The notes beneath the pieces were generated by a model. The model did no database searches and was not told the origin of the DNA. It worked only from the letters and a program-made list of their open reading frames with translations. A DNA stretch of 64,000 bases from an uncultured Clostridia bacterium (GTDB lineage: Bacteria > Bacillota > Clostridia > TANB77 > CAG-465): positions 1-64,000 of the forward strand of contig CAKOYF010000004.1 in assembly GCA_934130595.1 (NCBI GenBank), given 5' to 3'. Position numbers and translations under genes: made by a program. Below, one piece after another: positions 7,869 through 15,770 of this stretch; position 1 is the stretch's first letter, and the number at the start of each line of letters is the position of its first letter.

Positions 7869-8945
7869 TTATTTATTTAAATATTCTTCTAAAGATTTTG
7901 TTCTATATTGAAGTATAGGCATTTCACTTGTTGGTACAAATCCAGGTCTAGCATTTATTACATCTGGAAGTCTATTTACAACTGTAGCACAAGTAAGCTC
8001 TACTGTTGCTGGTCTTGTAATAACAACTGTTGTATCTGGTTCTCCATATATAGTCCATTCGTTTTTATCACATTCATCTGGTCCATATACTTTACCAATA
8101 CATTCTGTTTCAAATACTATTCCTTCTTTTGTTTGTGAAGTAACTATTGCAGACATACCAGTAGCATCTCCTGCTTTTACAGTCATTCCTAAAGTAGATG
8201 ACTCTAAATCTTCTGGATATGTAGTAGGAACTGTAACTTGTGTTTGATGTGTTATAGTAAGTCCCATTTTATCTGCTAACCAGCCGTTTACATTCCACAT
8301 ATAAGATGGTAAATATTCGCCTTTATTTATTACTTGTTGACGTTCTTCATCTGTAACTCTATCTACTGAAGCTACTTCTTTATCAAATTGTTCTAGAGTA
8401 AGTCCAGATCCATGTGCTTTTGCTAAGGCAATACCATAATCTTCAACATTATAACTTGAACTTCCTTTAATTTTAGTAATTTTATGTGTAGCTCCTCCAA
8501 GTACAGTTATTAAATTTCCCCAGAATATATCTTGATATCCTGCTCCTGTTAAAGTACATCCTGTTTCTTTAGCTAATTTATCTAGCTTCTCTGTTAATGT
8601 AGGATTTGAATTTTCAGGATAAAAAGCTTCTTCACATGTAGAAATTGCATTTATTCCTAATTTAGCACATACTTCAAAAGCATCATATACATCACTAAAT
8701 AGGCTCATTGTAGTTATTATACAAATATCTGGTTTTGCTTCTTTTAATACTTCTTCTGCATTTTTAGCGTCTGATATTACTACTCCTTTTTCTTCTCCAC
8801 CCATGATAGTACATATATCTTTTCCAAATTTCTTTTCGTCAATATCCAATGCGGCAACTATTTCTGCACCTTTTTCATATACATACCTCATTGTGTATAC
8901 TGACATTTTTCCACATCCATATTGGGCAACTTTAATTTTACTCAT
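7869..8945 (-). CDS. DapB/2,4-diaminopentanoate dehydrogenase-like NAD(P) enzyme
   Basis: 358 aa. The N-terminal Rossmann fold (VAQYGCGKMSVYTMRYV, then ALDID) binds NAD(P). The rest follows the dihydrodipicolinate-reductase-like fold, with STCEEAFYP in place of the usual loop and a C-terminal segment VVNRLPDVINARPGFV, typical of the 2,4-diaminopentanoate dehydrogenase (Ord) branch. That enzyme works in anaerobic ornithine fermentation, but no ornithine-degradation genes (oraSE, ortAB, orr) are next to it here, so the substrate is uncertain. It is monocistronic, with an AGGAGG site before the ATG and a terminator at 7783-7804. A 17-bp palindrome (8961-8977) lies in its short leader. Confidence 0.7.
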   Translation of the reverse strand: MSKIKVAQYGCGKMSVYTMRYVYEKGAEIVAALDIDEKKFGKDICTIMGGEEKGVVISDAKNAEEVLKEAKPDICIITTMSLFSDVYDAFEVCAKLGINAISTCEEAFYPENSNPTLTEKLDKLAKETGCTLTGAGYQDIFWGNLITVLGGATHKITKIKGSSSYNVEDYGIALAKAHGSGLTLEQFDKEVASVDRVTDEERQQVINKGEYLPSYMWNVNGWLADKMGLTITHQTQVTVPTTYPEDLESSTLGMTVKAGDATGMSAIVTSQTKEGIVFETECIGKVYGPDECDKNEWTIYGEPDTTVVITRPATVELTCATVVNRLPDVINARPGFVPTSEMPILQYRTKSLEEYLNK

Positions 8946-8960
8946 AAATACCTCCTATGT

Positions 8961-8977
8961 AAGATATAAATTATCTT
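8961..8977. promoter_or_regulatory. 17-bp palindrome, candidate operator
   Basis: AAGATA-TAAAT-TATCTT is a perfect inverted repeat located 16 nt before the dehydrogenase ATG, just downstream of a TATACT -10-like box on the minus strand. The position suits a repressor roadblock. The regulator is unknown. Confidence 0.45.
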
Positions 8978-9057
8978 AACTATGTATAGTATATCACAAA
9001 AAAATATGTATTAATATATAATTTTATTATTTCACAATATTTTTACAAAAAGTATTG

Positions 9058-9546
9058 CTATATGCTTTTTATTATCTCTTGTACTTTATTTGGATTTTTA
9101 CATACAATTACTTTTTGACTGTATGTTTTACATATTGTTTCAAATTCATCTTTATACTTTTTACTTCTACCTTCAAAAAGCAACCATTTTAAGTATGGAT
9201 AATCTAATTTATTAGTTGAATTATTTGGATTTTTTCTACTTTCTTTGTTTTTTTTATATGCTAGCTTTAAGCAATCTTTTCTAGAAAAATCTAAAAATAC
9301 AATTTTATCTGCTTGCTCTAATCTCTCTTTTTGATATAAATTAGAATAGTTTCCATCTATTACCCATGAATCATTTTCCATAAAATCTTTTATTAAATTC
9401 TTAGCATCTAAACTATCTCTAACATTCCTATTTTTAGTAAAATTCACTAAATCTAAGTGTAATACTGGTATTTGATACTTTTCTCCTAACTTTTTAGCCA
9501 GATCAGATTTACCAGCACCACTATATCCTATAATTGCAATCTTCAT
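9058..9546 (-). CDS. P-loop nucleotide kinase-like protein (FlaR/topology-modulation type)
   Basis: 162 aa, one domain. Walker A GYSGAGKSDLAKKL is at residues 7-20. The LHLD motif and WVIDGNYSNL (about 90-100) are characteristic of the adenylate-kinase-like proteins annotated as DNA topology modulation protein FlaR. A basic lid (FSRKDCLKLAYKKNKESRKNP) follows. The family probably phosphorylates a small molecule or nucleotide; its real substrate is unknown and the topology name is historical. It is monocistronic, between the DapB-like gene and the Eis-like gene. Confidence 0.75.
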   Translation of the reverse strand: MKIAIIGYSGAGKSDLAKKLGEKYQIPVLHLDLVNFTKNRNVRDSLDAKNLIKDFMENDSWVIDGNYSNLYQKERLEQADKIVFLDFSRKDCLKLAYKKNKESRKNPNNSTNKLDYPYLKWLLFEGRSKKYKDEFETICKTYSQKVIVCKNPNKVQEIIKSI

Positions 9547-9579
9547 ATTATTTATCTCCTATTATTTTAATATGTAAAA

Positions 9580-9612
9580 AAGGAGCTTGAAATATTTAAA
9601 CTTCAGCTCCTT
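9580..9612 (-). terminator. Terminator of the Eis-like gene
   Basis: Arms AAGGAGCT (9580-9587) and AGCTCCTT (9605-9612), extended by TGAA/TTCA, with a T run on the minus strand just after the stem. Confidence 0.75.
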
Positions 9613-9630
9613 ACATAATATTTTTTTCTA

Positions 9631-10842
9631 TTAAAAGTAATCTGATACATAAGGAATTTCTTGTTCTATACTATCCTCAAGCATATCTACTGTTTTCTTT
9701 TTAGATTTAATTCTTCCTATTTTAAATAAATACTCTGGTCTTTTATATCCCATAAGCATTGTTGTCATTGTTTGAATATTTACTGTGTCTTCACATTTTT
9801 CAGAAATCTTTTCAACAGTACCATGACCATCTTTATCTATAGTAAGACAAAAGTTTCCTTGATTTTCTTCCATTATTGGATCAGATAAAAAGAATTTCCA
9901 TTCTCTTTTTTCTAAATTGCTCTTTCTAAATGGATATCTAGCTACAAATTCCTTAAAATCTACTATTCTTGCCATATAATATGGTGATATTGTTTCTTTT
10001 ATACTTGCATCTTCTAATAAGAAAGCTAGTGGCTCATCTGTATAAGTATCTCCTACAACTTTATCTATCATAGAAAAATGGGCAGATACAAAGTTCCATA
10101 ATCCTGTACGAGCATCTTCTGTATTAAATATCATATCTTTAATGTGAAATACATCATCTGCTAACCAATATATAATGTATCCATCTGGTTCTTGATTTTC
10201 ATTATAATAAATTGCTGCCATAATGTCATCTGAATCCCATAACCAGTACTCATTCCATGCAAGTTCATCTCTTAATATAGCTCCGTGTGTATGCATTGCA
10301 AATTTTTTATATGTTTCTTTTAATTCTTCACTATCATACTTAACACGTCTTACATCTCCTGCTACTTGTCTATTTTTTGGTAATTGGTAATCATCTATCT
10401 CATAAGAGATTTTATCTGATATAATTTCCCAACCTTTTCTTCTATAATATGGTATTGAATAAGGGAAAAGATAAGTTATATATTGTCCTTTATCTTTCAT
10501 TTTCTTTAATGCTGTTTCTAAAAGTTTATGCATTAATCCTTGGTTTGAATACTCAGGATATGTTCCAACACCTGTTAATCCTCCCATATCGTATGTTTGG
10601 TTAAAAATTCTAACTTTCATAGGATAAACTGCTACTTGTGATACAAGGGTATCTTTATCAAACCACCCTATAACATCAGCTTTTTGCATAGTAGGAAATT
10701 TTGCTCTAATTATTTCTTTTTCTTCCCATCCTATAGAATTTAACTCTTGGTCTGTTACTTGAAATACATATCTCAAAAGCTCATTATATTGGTTCATATA
10801 TTCGCTTCCAACAGACTTCATCTTTAGATTTTTTTTGTTCAT
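9631..10842 (-). CDS. Eis-family GNAT N-acetyltransferase
   Basis: 403 aa, the typical length for Eis-type enzymes. These carry two GNAT folds and a C-terminal SCP2-like domain. The acetyl-CoA-binding region is seen at VGTYPEYSNQGLMHKLLETAL (about 93-113), followed by YSIPYYRRKGWEII. The family acetylates amines, including aminoglycosides in mycobacterial Eis; the substrate here is unknown. It is transcribed alone from a near-consensus promoter at 10898-10926, and a perfect 17-bp palindrome sits in its leader, so expression is probably repressor-controlled. It ends at the terminator 9580-9612. Confidence 0.8.
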   Translation of the reverse strand: MNKKNLKMKSVGSEYMNQYNELLRYVFQVTDQELNSIGWEEKEIIRAKFPTMQKADVIGWFDKDTLVSQVAVYPMKVRIFNQTYDMGGLTGVGTYPEYSNQGLMHKLLETALKKMKDKGQYITYLFPYSIPYYRRKGWEIISDKISYEIDDYQLPKNRQVAGDVRRVKYDSEELKETYKKFAMHTHGAILRDELAWNEYWLWDSDDIMAAIYYNENQEPDGYIIYWLADDVFHIKDMIFNTEDARTGLWNFVSAHFSMIDKVVGDTYTDEPLAFLLEDASIKETISPYYMARIVDFKEFVARYPFRKSNLEKREWKFFLSDPIMEENQGNFCLTIDKDGHGTVEKISEKCEDTVNIQTMTTMLMGYKRPEYLFKIGRIKSKKKTVDMLEDSIEQEIPYVSDYF

Positions 10843-10868
10843 TATTTAAAAAACTCCTTTTGTTTTTA

Positions 10869-10885
10869 GATAAGTAATACTTATC
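10869..10885. promoter_or_regulatory. 17-bp palindromic operator candidate (Eis-like gene leader)
   Basis: GATAAGTA-A-TACTTATC is a perfect palindrome located just downstream of the predicted start of transcription and about 27 nt before the ATG. This is a classic repressor position. No matching regulator gene is adjacent. Confidence 0.5.
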
Positions 10886-10897
10886 ATCACAATTAAT

Positions 10898-10926
10898 ATT
10901 ATACCATAATATTAAAAAAATCTCAA
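10898..10926 (-). promoter_or_regulatory. Sigma-A promoter of the Eis-like gene
   Basis: On the minus strand: TTGAGA (10921-10926), 17-bp spacer, TATAAT (10898-10903). Confidence 0.8.
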
Positions 10927-10933
10927 ATCTGGC

Positions 10934-10966
10934 AAAAAAAGACCCGAACCATCAATGATTCGAGTT
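10934..10966 (-). terminator. Terminator of mgtE
   Basis: Stem CTCGAATCAT/ATGGTTCGGG (10943-10964, some G-U pairs) followed by a T run (minus strand, 10934-10940). It lies 8 nt after the mgtE stop. Confidence 0.8.
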
Positions 10967-10973
10967 TCTTCTT

Positions 10974-12326
10974 TTATTTTATATGCATAATAGCAACTGC
11001 TATATTGAAAAATACTAATACTGAACAAGTATCTAACATAGTAGAAATTAATGGTGCTGCCATTATTGCTGGATCTAATTTTAATTTTTTACAAATTAAT
11101 GGTAACATTGAACCTAAGCTTTTAGATATCATTATAGTTACTATTAAGGTTAGACCAACAACCAGTCCAAGTTGGAGATCCTTATATTGAATATATATTC
11201 TTATACAGTTTACTATTGCCATTATTATTCCAACAATAACTGCTACTCTTATTTCTTTCCACCAAACTTTTAAAAAATCTTTAGAATGTATCTCATCAAC
11301 TGCAAGTCCACGAATTACTAATGTAGAAGATTGAGATCCACAATTTCCACCTGTACCCATTATCATTGGGATAAATGATACTAATATAGGTAAAGCTGCA
11401 AAAGCTTGTTCATAGTGTGTTATAACTGCTCCTGTAACTATAGATGAAAACATTAAGAATAATAACCATACTATTCTATTTTTAGCATGTACTATTACAG
11501 GTGTTTTATAATATCCATCTTCATTAGGAGTTATTGCAGCCATTTTTTCAAAGTCTTCTGATGCTTCTTCTTTCATAACATCTATGGCATCATCTACTGT
11601 AACAATACCAACTAATCTAAATTCTTTATCTACAACTGGTAAAGCTACATAGTCATATTTATCAAAAATCTTTGCAACATCTTCTTTATCATCTAAAGTG
11701 GTTACTGTAATGATGTTTTCATCCATTAATTCTTTAATTTTTTCTGTTCTGTCTGCAATTAATAAATCTTTGATATCTATAACACCTAATAATTTTCTGT
11801 TTTTATCTAATACGTAACAGTTATATACTGTTTCTTTTTTTAGTCCTATTTTTTTGATTTTTGCAAAAGCATCATCAACAGTCATATCCTCTTTTAAGTC
11901 TACAAATTCTGTTGTCATTATGCTTCCTGCACAATCATCTGGATAGTTTAGTATTTCATTTATTACTTTTCTATCCTTTTCGTTTACATTTTTTAAAATA
12001 CGTTTAACAACATTAGATGGCATTTCTTCAATCATATCTACTGTATCATCCATAAACAAATTATCTACAACATATTTTAACTCTGCATCTGAAAATGAAT
12101 TGATTAATTTTTCTTGTAAATCTGCATCTAATTCAGCAAATATTTCTGCTGCTTCTTCTTTGTTTAATAATCTAAATATGATTATCATATCTTTTTCATC
12201 TAAAGCCTCAAAAATACTCGGGAAATCAGCACCATTTATCCTTCCTAAGTATTCTTTTAACTTGTTAAATTGTTTTTGTTCTAATAATTCTAGAACTTCT
12301 TCTACTTCAAAATTTCTTTCTAACAT
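10974..12326 (-). CDS. mgtE: Magnesium transporter MgtE
   Basis: 450 aa with the full MgtE order. The N-terminal superhelical domain (about 1-130, with IFAELDADLQEKLI and the DDTVDMIEEMP motif) is followed by two CBS domains (about 135-255) and a five-helix channel domain (275-450). The channel carries the conserved pore motif PMIMGTGGNCGSQSSTL. MgtE is a Mg2+-gated Mg2+ channel of the plasma membrane; the CBS and N domains sense cytosolic Mg2+. Translation starts at ATG 12326 after a GGGGGG site. The 97-nt leader contains its own hairpin-plus-T-run, and a palindrome shared with the radical SAM unit sits just upstream of the promoter. Transcription is therefore probably regulated at two levels. 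Confidence 0.95.
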   Translation of the reverse strand: MLERNFEVEEVLELLEQKQFNKLKEYLGRINGADFPSIFEALDEKDMIIIFRLLNKEEAAEIFAELDADLQEKLINSFSDAELKYVVDNLFMDDTVDMIEEMPSNVVKRILKNVNEKDRKVINEILNYPDDCAGSIMTTEFVDLKEDMTVDDAFAKIKKIGLKKETVYNCYVLDKNRKLLGVIDIKDLLIADRTEKIKELMDENIITVTTLDDKEDVAKIFDKYDYVALPVVDKEFRLVGIVTVDDAIDVMKEEASEDFEKMAAITPNEDGYYKTPVIVHAKNRIVWLLFLMFSSIVTGAVITHYEQAFAALPILVSFIPMIMGTGGNCGSQSSTLVIRGLAVDEIHSKDFLKVWWKEIRVAVIVGIIMAIVNCIRIYIQYKDLQLGLVVGLTLIVTIMISKSLGSMLPLICKKLKLDPAIMAAPLISTMLDTCSVLVFFNIAVAIMHIK

Positions 12327-12365
12327 AATACTGATCCCCCCGCTTTCTATAAATTAATTTTAATA

Positions 12366-12421
12366 TAAAAAAAAGACTATCTTTTTAATAGTCTTATTAC
12401 TTAAATAGTTACGTTTAACTA
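12366..12421 (-). promoter_or_regulatory. Attenuator-like leader of mgtE
   Basis: Between the predicted start of transcription (about 12423) and the ATG there are two hairpins. The first is TAGTTA-AACG-TAACTA (12406-12421). The second is AAGACTAT/ATAGTCTT (12373-12380 with 12388-12395), directly followed by eight T on the minus strand, i.e. an intrinsic terminator inside the leader. The right arm of hairpin 1 (ACTAT) could pair instead with the ATAGT of the terminator, giving a possible switch. It is too short for an M-box riboswitch. The mechanism is inferred. Confidence 0.5.
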
Positions 12422-12429
12422 CATTTATA

Positions 12430-12458
12430 ATTATACCATATTTCTACATTATTTGCAA
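12430..12458 (-). promoter_or_regulatory. Sigma-A promoter of mgtE
   Basis: Minus strand: TTGCAA (12453-12458), 17-bp spacer, TATAAT (12430-12435). Confidence 0.8.
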
Positions 12459-12467
12459 CCTAAATAT

Positions 12468-12482
12468 TGCAAATAATTTGCA
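12468..12482. promoter_or_regulatory. GCAA-N5-TTGC palindrome, operator copy 1 (mgtE)
   Basis: A perfect 15-bp palindrome, TGCAAAT-A-ATTTGCA, 9 bp upstream of the mgtE -35 box. The same GCAA-N5-TTGC pattern occurs twice upstream of the radical SAM gene (15637-15651 and 15659-15673), at nearly the same distance from its -35 box. Confidence 0.6.
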
Positions 12483-12495
12483 TATTAAAAAATAT

Positions 12496-12523
12496 AAAAA
12501 GTAGCACTATTTGTGCTACTTTT
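12496..12523 (-). terminator. Terminator of the radical SAM/Nudix unit
   Basis: Perfect stem AAAAGTAGCAC/GTGCTACTTTT (12497-12507, 12513-12523), followed by T residues on the minus strand. It sits right after the Nudix gene stop. Confidence 0.85.
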
Positions 12524-12526
12524 AGA

Positions 12527-13429
12527 TTACTTTTCAAATTTTTCTAATACATCAATTGCCATTTGTTTTTTCTCTGGGAATGTATCAAAATCTTCGCTTA
12601 ATATTTCTTCTTTGCTAAACCATCTTGTTCCTAAGACTTCATCTTCTTTTTCTTTTAACTTAGATGTTTCTTTATCTATTGCAATATAGAATATATCCAT
12701 ATGAATATGGTTTTCTTTTACTTTATTTTTTTGTAAAGAAAAAGGTACTATAAAATCTTCTTCTCTTGGATATCTATTTCCTACCAATTCAACGTCTAAG
12801 TTTGTTTCTTCTTTTACTTCTCTTAATACAGCATGTTCTGGGTCTTCATTTGCTTCTATATGACCACCAACAAATAACCATTTATTTAATTTTTTGTGAT
12901 GTATGAATAATATCTTATCTTTTTTCTTATTTACTATACATGCTGTAGCACAAAAATGACATTCAAATTCAGGCACAGCTTTTTTATTATTAAAGCTATA
13001 AATTTCAAGACATTCTTTTACTTCATCTGTTATTTTACTGTTCTCTCTTGCACTTTGTAAAGACTCCCATTTATATGCATCATGCTCTGTTAGTTTTATT
13101 TGTCCACCTTTTTCTACAGTTATTGCAAAATTATATTGTCTAGCTTTTTTCCCGCTTCCTGATATATAATCAAAAGAATTAATGAAACATACTACTTCTT
13201 TTAGATCTAGATTTGTTTCTTCTTTTACTTCACGAACTAATGCATCGTATATGTTTTCTCCTTTTTCCATATTTCCACTTGGAAGTTCATCAATTCCTCC
13301 CATAAAATCGTCAACTTTTCTGCTCATAATTAATACTTCATTTTTTTCATTAAGTATTATAGCACCAACGACATTTTTTTCTACTCCATCTTCTTTTCCT
13401 CTTTCCACTAAGTAATCATAAAACTTCAT
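12527..13429 (-). CDS. Tandem-domain Nudix hydrolase
   Basis: 300 aa made of two Nudix folds in one chain. Nudix box 1 is at residues 52-74 (GNMEKGE...REVKEETNL) and box 2 at 189-211 (GHIEANE...REVKEETNL). Both keep the metal-binding REVKEE core, so both may be active; the usual Gly after the EE is Asn in both. The link between the domains contains HFCATAC (about 158-164). Nudix enzymes cleave X-linked nucleoside diphosphates, for example nucleotide sugars or damaged NTPs. The gene starts 2 nt after the stop of the radical SAM/aminotransferase gene, whose last codons supply its AAGGAGGT ribosome site. That coupling implies a joint pathway. The substrate is unknown. Confidence 0.85.
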   Translation of the reverse strand: MKFYDYLVERGKEDGVEKNVVGAIILNEKNEVLIMSRKVDDFMGGIDELPSGNMEKGENIYDALVREVKEETNLDLKEVVCFINSFDYISGSGKKARQYNFAITVEKGGQIKLTEHDAYKWESLQSARENSKITDEVKECLEIYSFNNKKAVPEFECHFCATACIVNKKKDKILFIHHKKLNKWLFVGGHIEANEDPEHAVLREVKEETNLDVELVGNRYPREEDFIVPFSLQKNKVKENHIHMDIFYIAIDKETSKLKEKEDEVLGTRWFSKEEILSEDFDTFPEKKQMAIDVLEKFEK

Positions 13430-13431
13430 AA

Positions 13432-15576
13432 TTATACCTCCTTGTTTTTATAATAGTTGGAAACTTTTTTTAATATATCACAGTATTTTATTACAATTTC
13501 TTCATCTTCTTTATTATACCATACAGGTATTTTAAATGAATTTTCATAAAATTTATCTGCTTGTTCAAATTTTTCATTTTCATCTAATATTTTATCATAA
13601 GAACTAAAGAAATATCCAGGATTTTTAAATAGTTCTAATCTATTTAGTGGACAAGTTGAACCAGGTTTATCAAATTCTACTCCACCTTCTTCATTTAATG
13701 CTTTAATAAACTTTTCAATTGGAACATTATTAAACTTACTAGGATCATATTTTATTATTAATGCATAATAACTACATTTACTTCCGTCATATGGAACATT
13801 TAGACTTAATCCATCAATTTGGTCTATTGTATTTCTTACTATTTCAACCATATCATGTTTAGTTTTGTTAATCTCATCTAGATGTTTAAATTGCTCATAA
13901 GCAATTCTTATTGCTAATGGATGTGCTCTTAGTTTTAGTCCTTTTCCTGTAACTGCATATTTATAATCTGTACTATTAGGATTTATTTCTTGTTTACAAC
14001 GCTTATTATAATGTCCTAACAATATACAATTTTTATATATGTATTTATTATTAGTTATAACAATTCCGCCTTCTCCACCAGTAATTATTTTATTTCCTTG
14101 TAGACTAAAAGCTGCTGCATCAGACCACTCACCAAGTTTTTTCCCCTTATATTTGCCACCATGAGCATGTGAGCAATCTTCTAGTAAGTAAATTCCATAT
14201 TTATCTGCAATTTTTCTTAATTCATCCATTTTACATGGATATCCCCACATATGTGTAACCATTATAGCTTTTGTATTACTATTTATTTTTTCTTCTACTT
14301 TTTTATAGTCCATATTTCCTGTTTCATCACAGTCTACAAATACAGGCTTTGCCCCAGTTTGAAATATTGGTGTTACTGTTGCAAAGAAAGTATATATTGG
14401 GCATATTACTTCATCATCTTTTTTTAGTCCTATTGCATCATATAATGAATGTAGGGCGCTAGTTCCAGAAGAAGTTACTAGTCCATATTTTTTATTATGA
14501 TACTTTGCAAACTCATCTTCAAATTTCTTAAAAATATTACTATTATCATAAATAGAAATTGTATCATGTAATTGATCAATAACTGCTTCTTCTATTTCTT
14601 TAGTTATTTTAGGATGCACAAATTTTCCTTTTTCTTTACTCATGATAGGAGTGCCTCCATCTATAGCTAATTTATTAGTTGTATTCATTGGACAACACTT
14701 TCCAAGTAATTTGTTGGCTTCATTAATTTTTTGTTCTAATCCTTTATCATCACGATTTTTTACTTCTTCTTTTATACTAACTTCTTGTTTTAAATATCTA
14801 CATAATTTAATAACACCATCTGGTGATACAAATAAATCATTAAATGAATTGCAATAACTATTAGGATTATATCTATCGTTTGCAGCTGCGCAAAAAATCT
14901 TGGATAAGATTATTTTTGTTGTTCCGTCAAATAATACGATTTTATGTGTATATTCTTCTAAAACTTTAAAATTTAATTTTATTAGCTCTTTTTTTATTTC
15001 ATAAATTGGAACAATTTGTTCTTTTTTATCTGTAAATAATTCTATTATTTTTATACTTGCATTTACTTTTTTGGCTAAAGATATTATCTTTTTCATATTT
15101 TCTATATCATCGTTTTGTCCTCTAACAATAGTCATATTTATTCTAATATCTATCTTTTTATTTAAGTTTCTTAATTGAGATAAGTTATGTATTACTTTAG
15201 ATAACTTATTTTTTCTTTGAATAATGCTATCATATGTATCTTCATTCATGCTATGAATTGAAACATTTAATCTGTCTATCTCATTAAAACATGACATATT
15301 TCTATCTATTAGCTCACCATTACTTACGATAGTTGTTTTTACATCTAATTTTTTTATTTTTTGTACTATATCTAAGATATCATTTCTAACTAATGGCTCT
15401 CCTCCAGTAATTGTAACTGTATTCCATCCATATTTTCTTTTGCAAAAATCTACAAGATATTCATAGTCATCACTATTAAATTCTTCTTTTGCATTTTTTT
15501 CTACACCTTCACCATGACAAAAATAACAGTCATAGTTACATTTTCTAGTAATTATAAGTCTTAATTCCTTGTCCAC
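13432..15576 (-). CDS. Radical SAM (MoaA-like) / DegT-type aminotransferase fusion
   Basis: 714 aa, two enzymes in one chain. Residues 1-300 form a radical SAM domain: [4Fe-4S] cysteines 13, 17 and 20 in the CX3CX2C motif, the TITGGEPL motif at 55-62, and additional cysteines (229, 242, 259, 294, 295) after the barrel, placed like the auxiliary-cluster region of MoaA. Residues 303-714 form a DegT/DnrJ/EryC1/StrS-type PLP aminotransferase: SSGTSALHSL at 369-378, EDCSHAHGG at 466-474, and the Schiff-base lysine expected at Lys496 in SLQGNKIITGGEGG. The latter family transaminates keto-sugars on nucleotides. The start is GTG 15576 with GGAGAG 7 nt upstream. It is first in a two-gene operon with the tandem Nudix gene. 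The product is unknown; a modified nucleoside or sugar nucleotide is a reasonable inference. Confidence 0.85.
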   Translation of the reverse strand: MDKELRLIITRKCNYDCYFCHGEGVEKNAKEEFNSDDYEYLVDFCKRKYGWNTVTITGGEPLVRNDILDIVQKIKKLDVKTTIVSNGELIDRNMSCFNEIDRLNVSIHSMNEDTYDSIIQRKNKLSKVIHNLSQLRNLNKKIDIRINMTIVRGQNDDIENMKKIISLAKKVNASIKIIELFTDKKEQIVPIYEIKKELIKLNFKVLEEYTHKIVLFDGTTKIILSKIFCAAANDRYNPNSYCNSFNDLFVSPDGVIKLCRYLKQEVSIKEEVKNRDDKGLEQKINEANKLLGKCCPMNTTNKLAIDGGTPIMSKEKGKFVHPKITKEIEEAVIDQLHDTISIYDNSNIFKKFEDEFAKYHNKKYGLVTSSGTSALHSLYDAIGLKKDDEVICPIYTFFATVTPIFQTGAKPVFVDCDETGNMDYKKVEEKINSNTKAIMVTHMWGYPCKMDELRKIADKYGIYLLEDCSHAHGGKYKGKKLGEWSDAAAFSLQGNKIITGGEGGIVITNNKYIYKNCILLGHYNKRCKQEINPNSTDYKYAVTGKGLKLRAHPLAIRIAYEQFKHLDEINKTKHDMVEIVRNTIDQIDGLSLNVPYDGSKCSYYALIIKYDPSKFNNVPIEKFIKALNEEGGVEFDKPGSTCPLNRLELFKNPGYFFSSYDKILDENEKFEQADKFYENSFKIPVWYNKEDEEIVIKYCDILKKVSNYYKNKEV

Positions 15577-15599
15577 AAAGCATCTCTCCTTTGCGACGA

Positions 15600-15628
15600 A
15601 TTATATACCAGTTTTTTACTTTTGTCTA
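15600..15628 (-). promoter_or_regulatory. Promoter of the radical SAM/Nudix operon
   Basis: Minus strand: TAGACA (15623-15628), 17-bp spacer, TATAAT (15600-15605). The leader is about 16 nt. Confidence 0.7.
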
Positions 15629-15636
15629 CCAAATAT

Positions 15637-15673
15637 TGCAAATTAGTTGCGTTTTTTATGCAATTTGTTTGCG
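15637..15673. promoter_or_regulatory. Two GCAA-N5-TTGC operator copies upstream of the radical SAM operon
   Basis: Minus-strand CGCAACTAATTTGCA (15637-15651) and CGCAAACAAATTGCA (15659-15673) both fit GCAA-N5-TTGC. Their centres are 22 bp apart, about two helical turns, and the nearer one is 8 bp upstream of the -35 box. The mgtE promoter has one copy at the matching place. Centres near -51 and -73 suit an activator or a cooperative repressor. Confidence 0.6.
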
Positions 15674-15742
15674 TTTTGCGTTTTTATGTAAAATGCTGTA
15701 CAATTCAGTATTTTCAAGTATTACATAACTTATATACATAAA

Positions 15743-15768
15743 AAATAGAGACTAAAAAGTCTCTATTT
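15743..15768 (-). terminator. Terminator of the pflB-pflA-glmM unit
   Basis: Perfect 11-bp stem AAATAGAGACT/AGTCTCTATTT with T residues following on the minus strand, immediately after the glmM stop. Confidence 0.9.
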
Positions 15769-15770
15769 TT

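Noticed and set aside
12327..12429. M-box magnesium riboswitch before mgtE
   Set aside because: The leader of about 97 nt is too short and lacks the multi-helix layout of the M-box; kept only as a simple attenuator-like leader.
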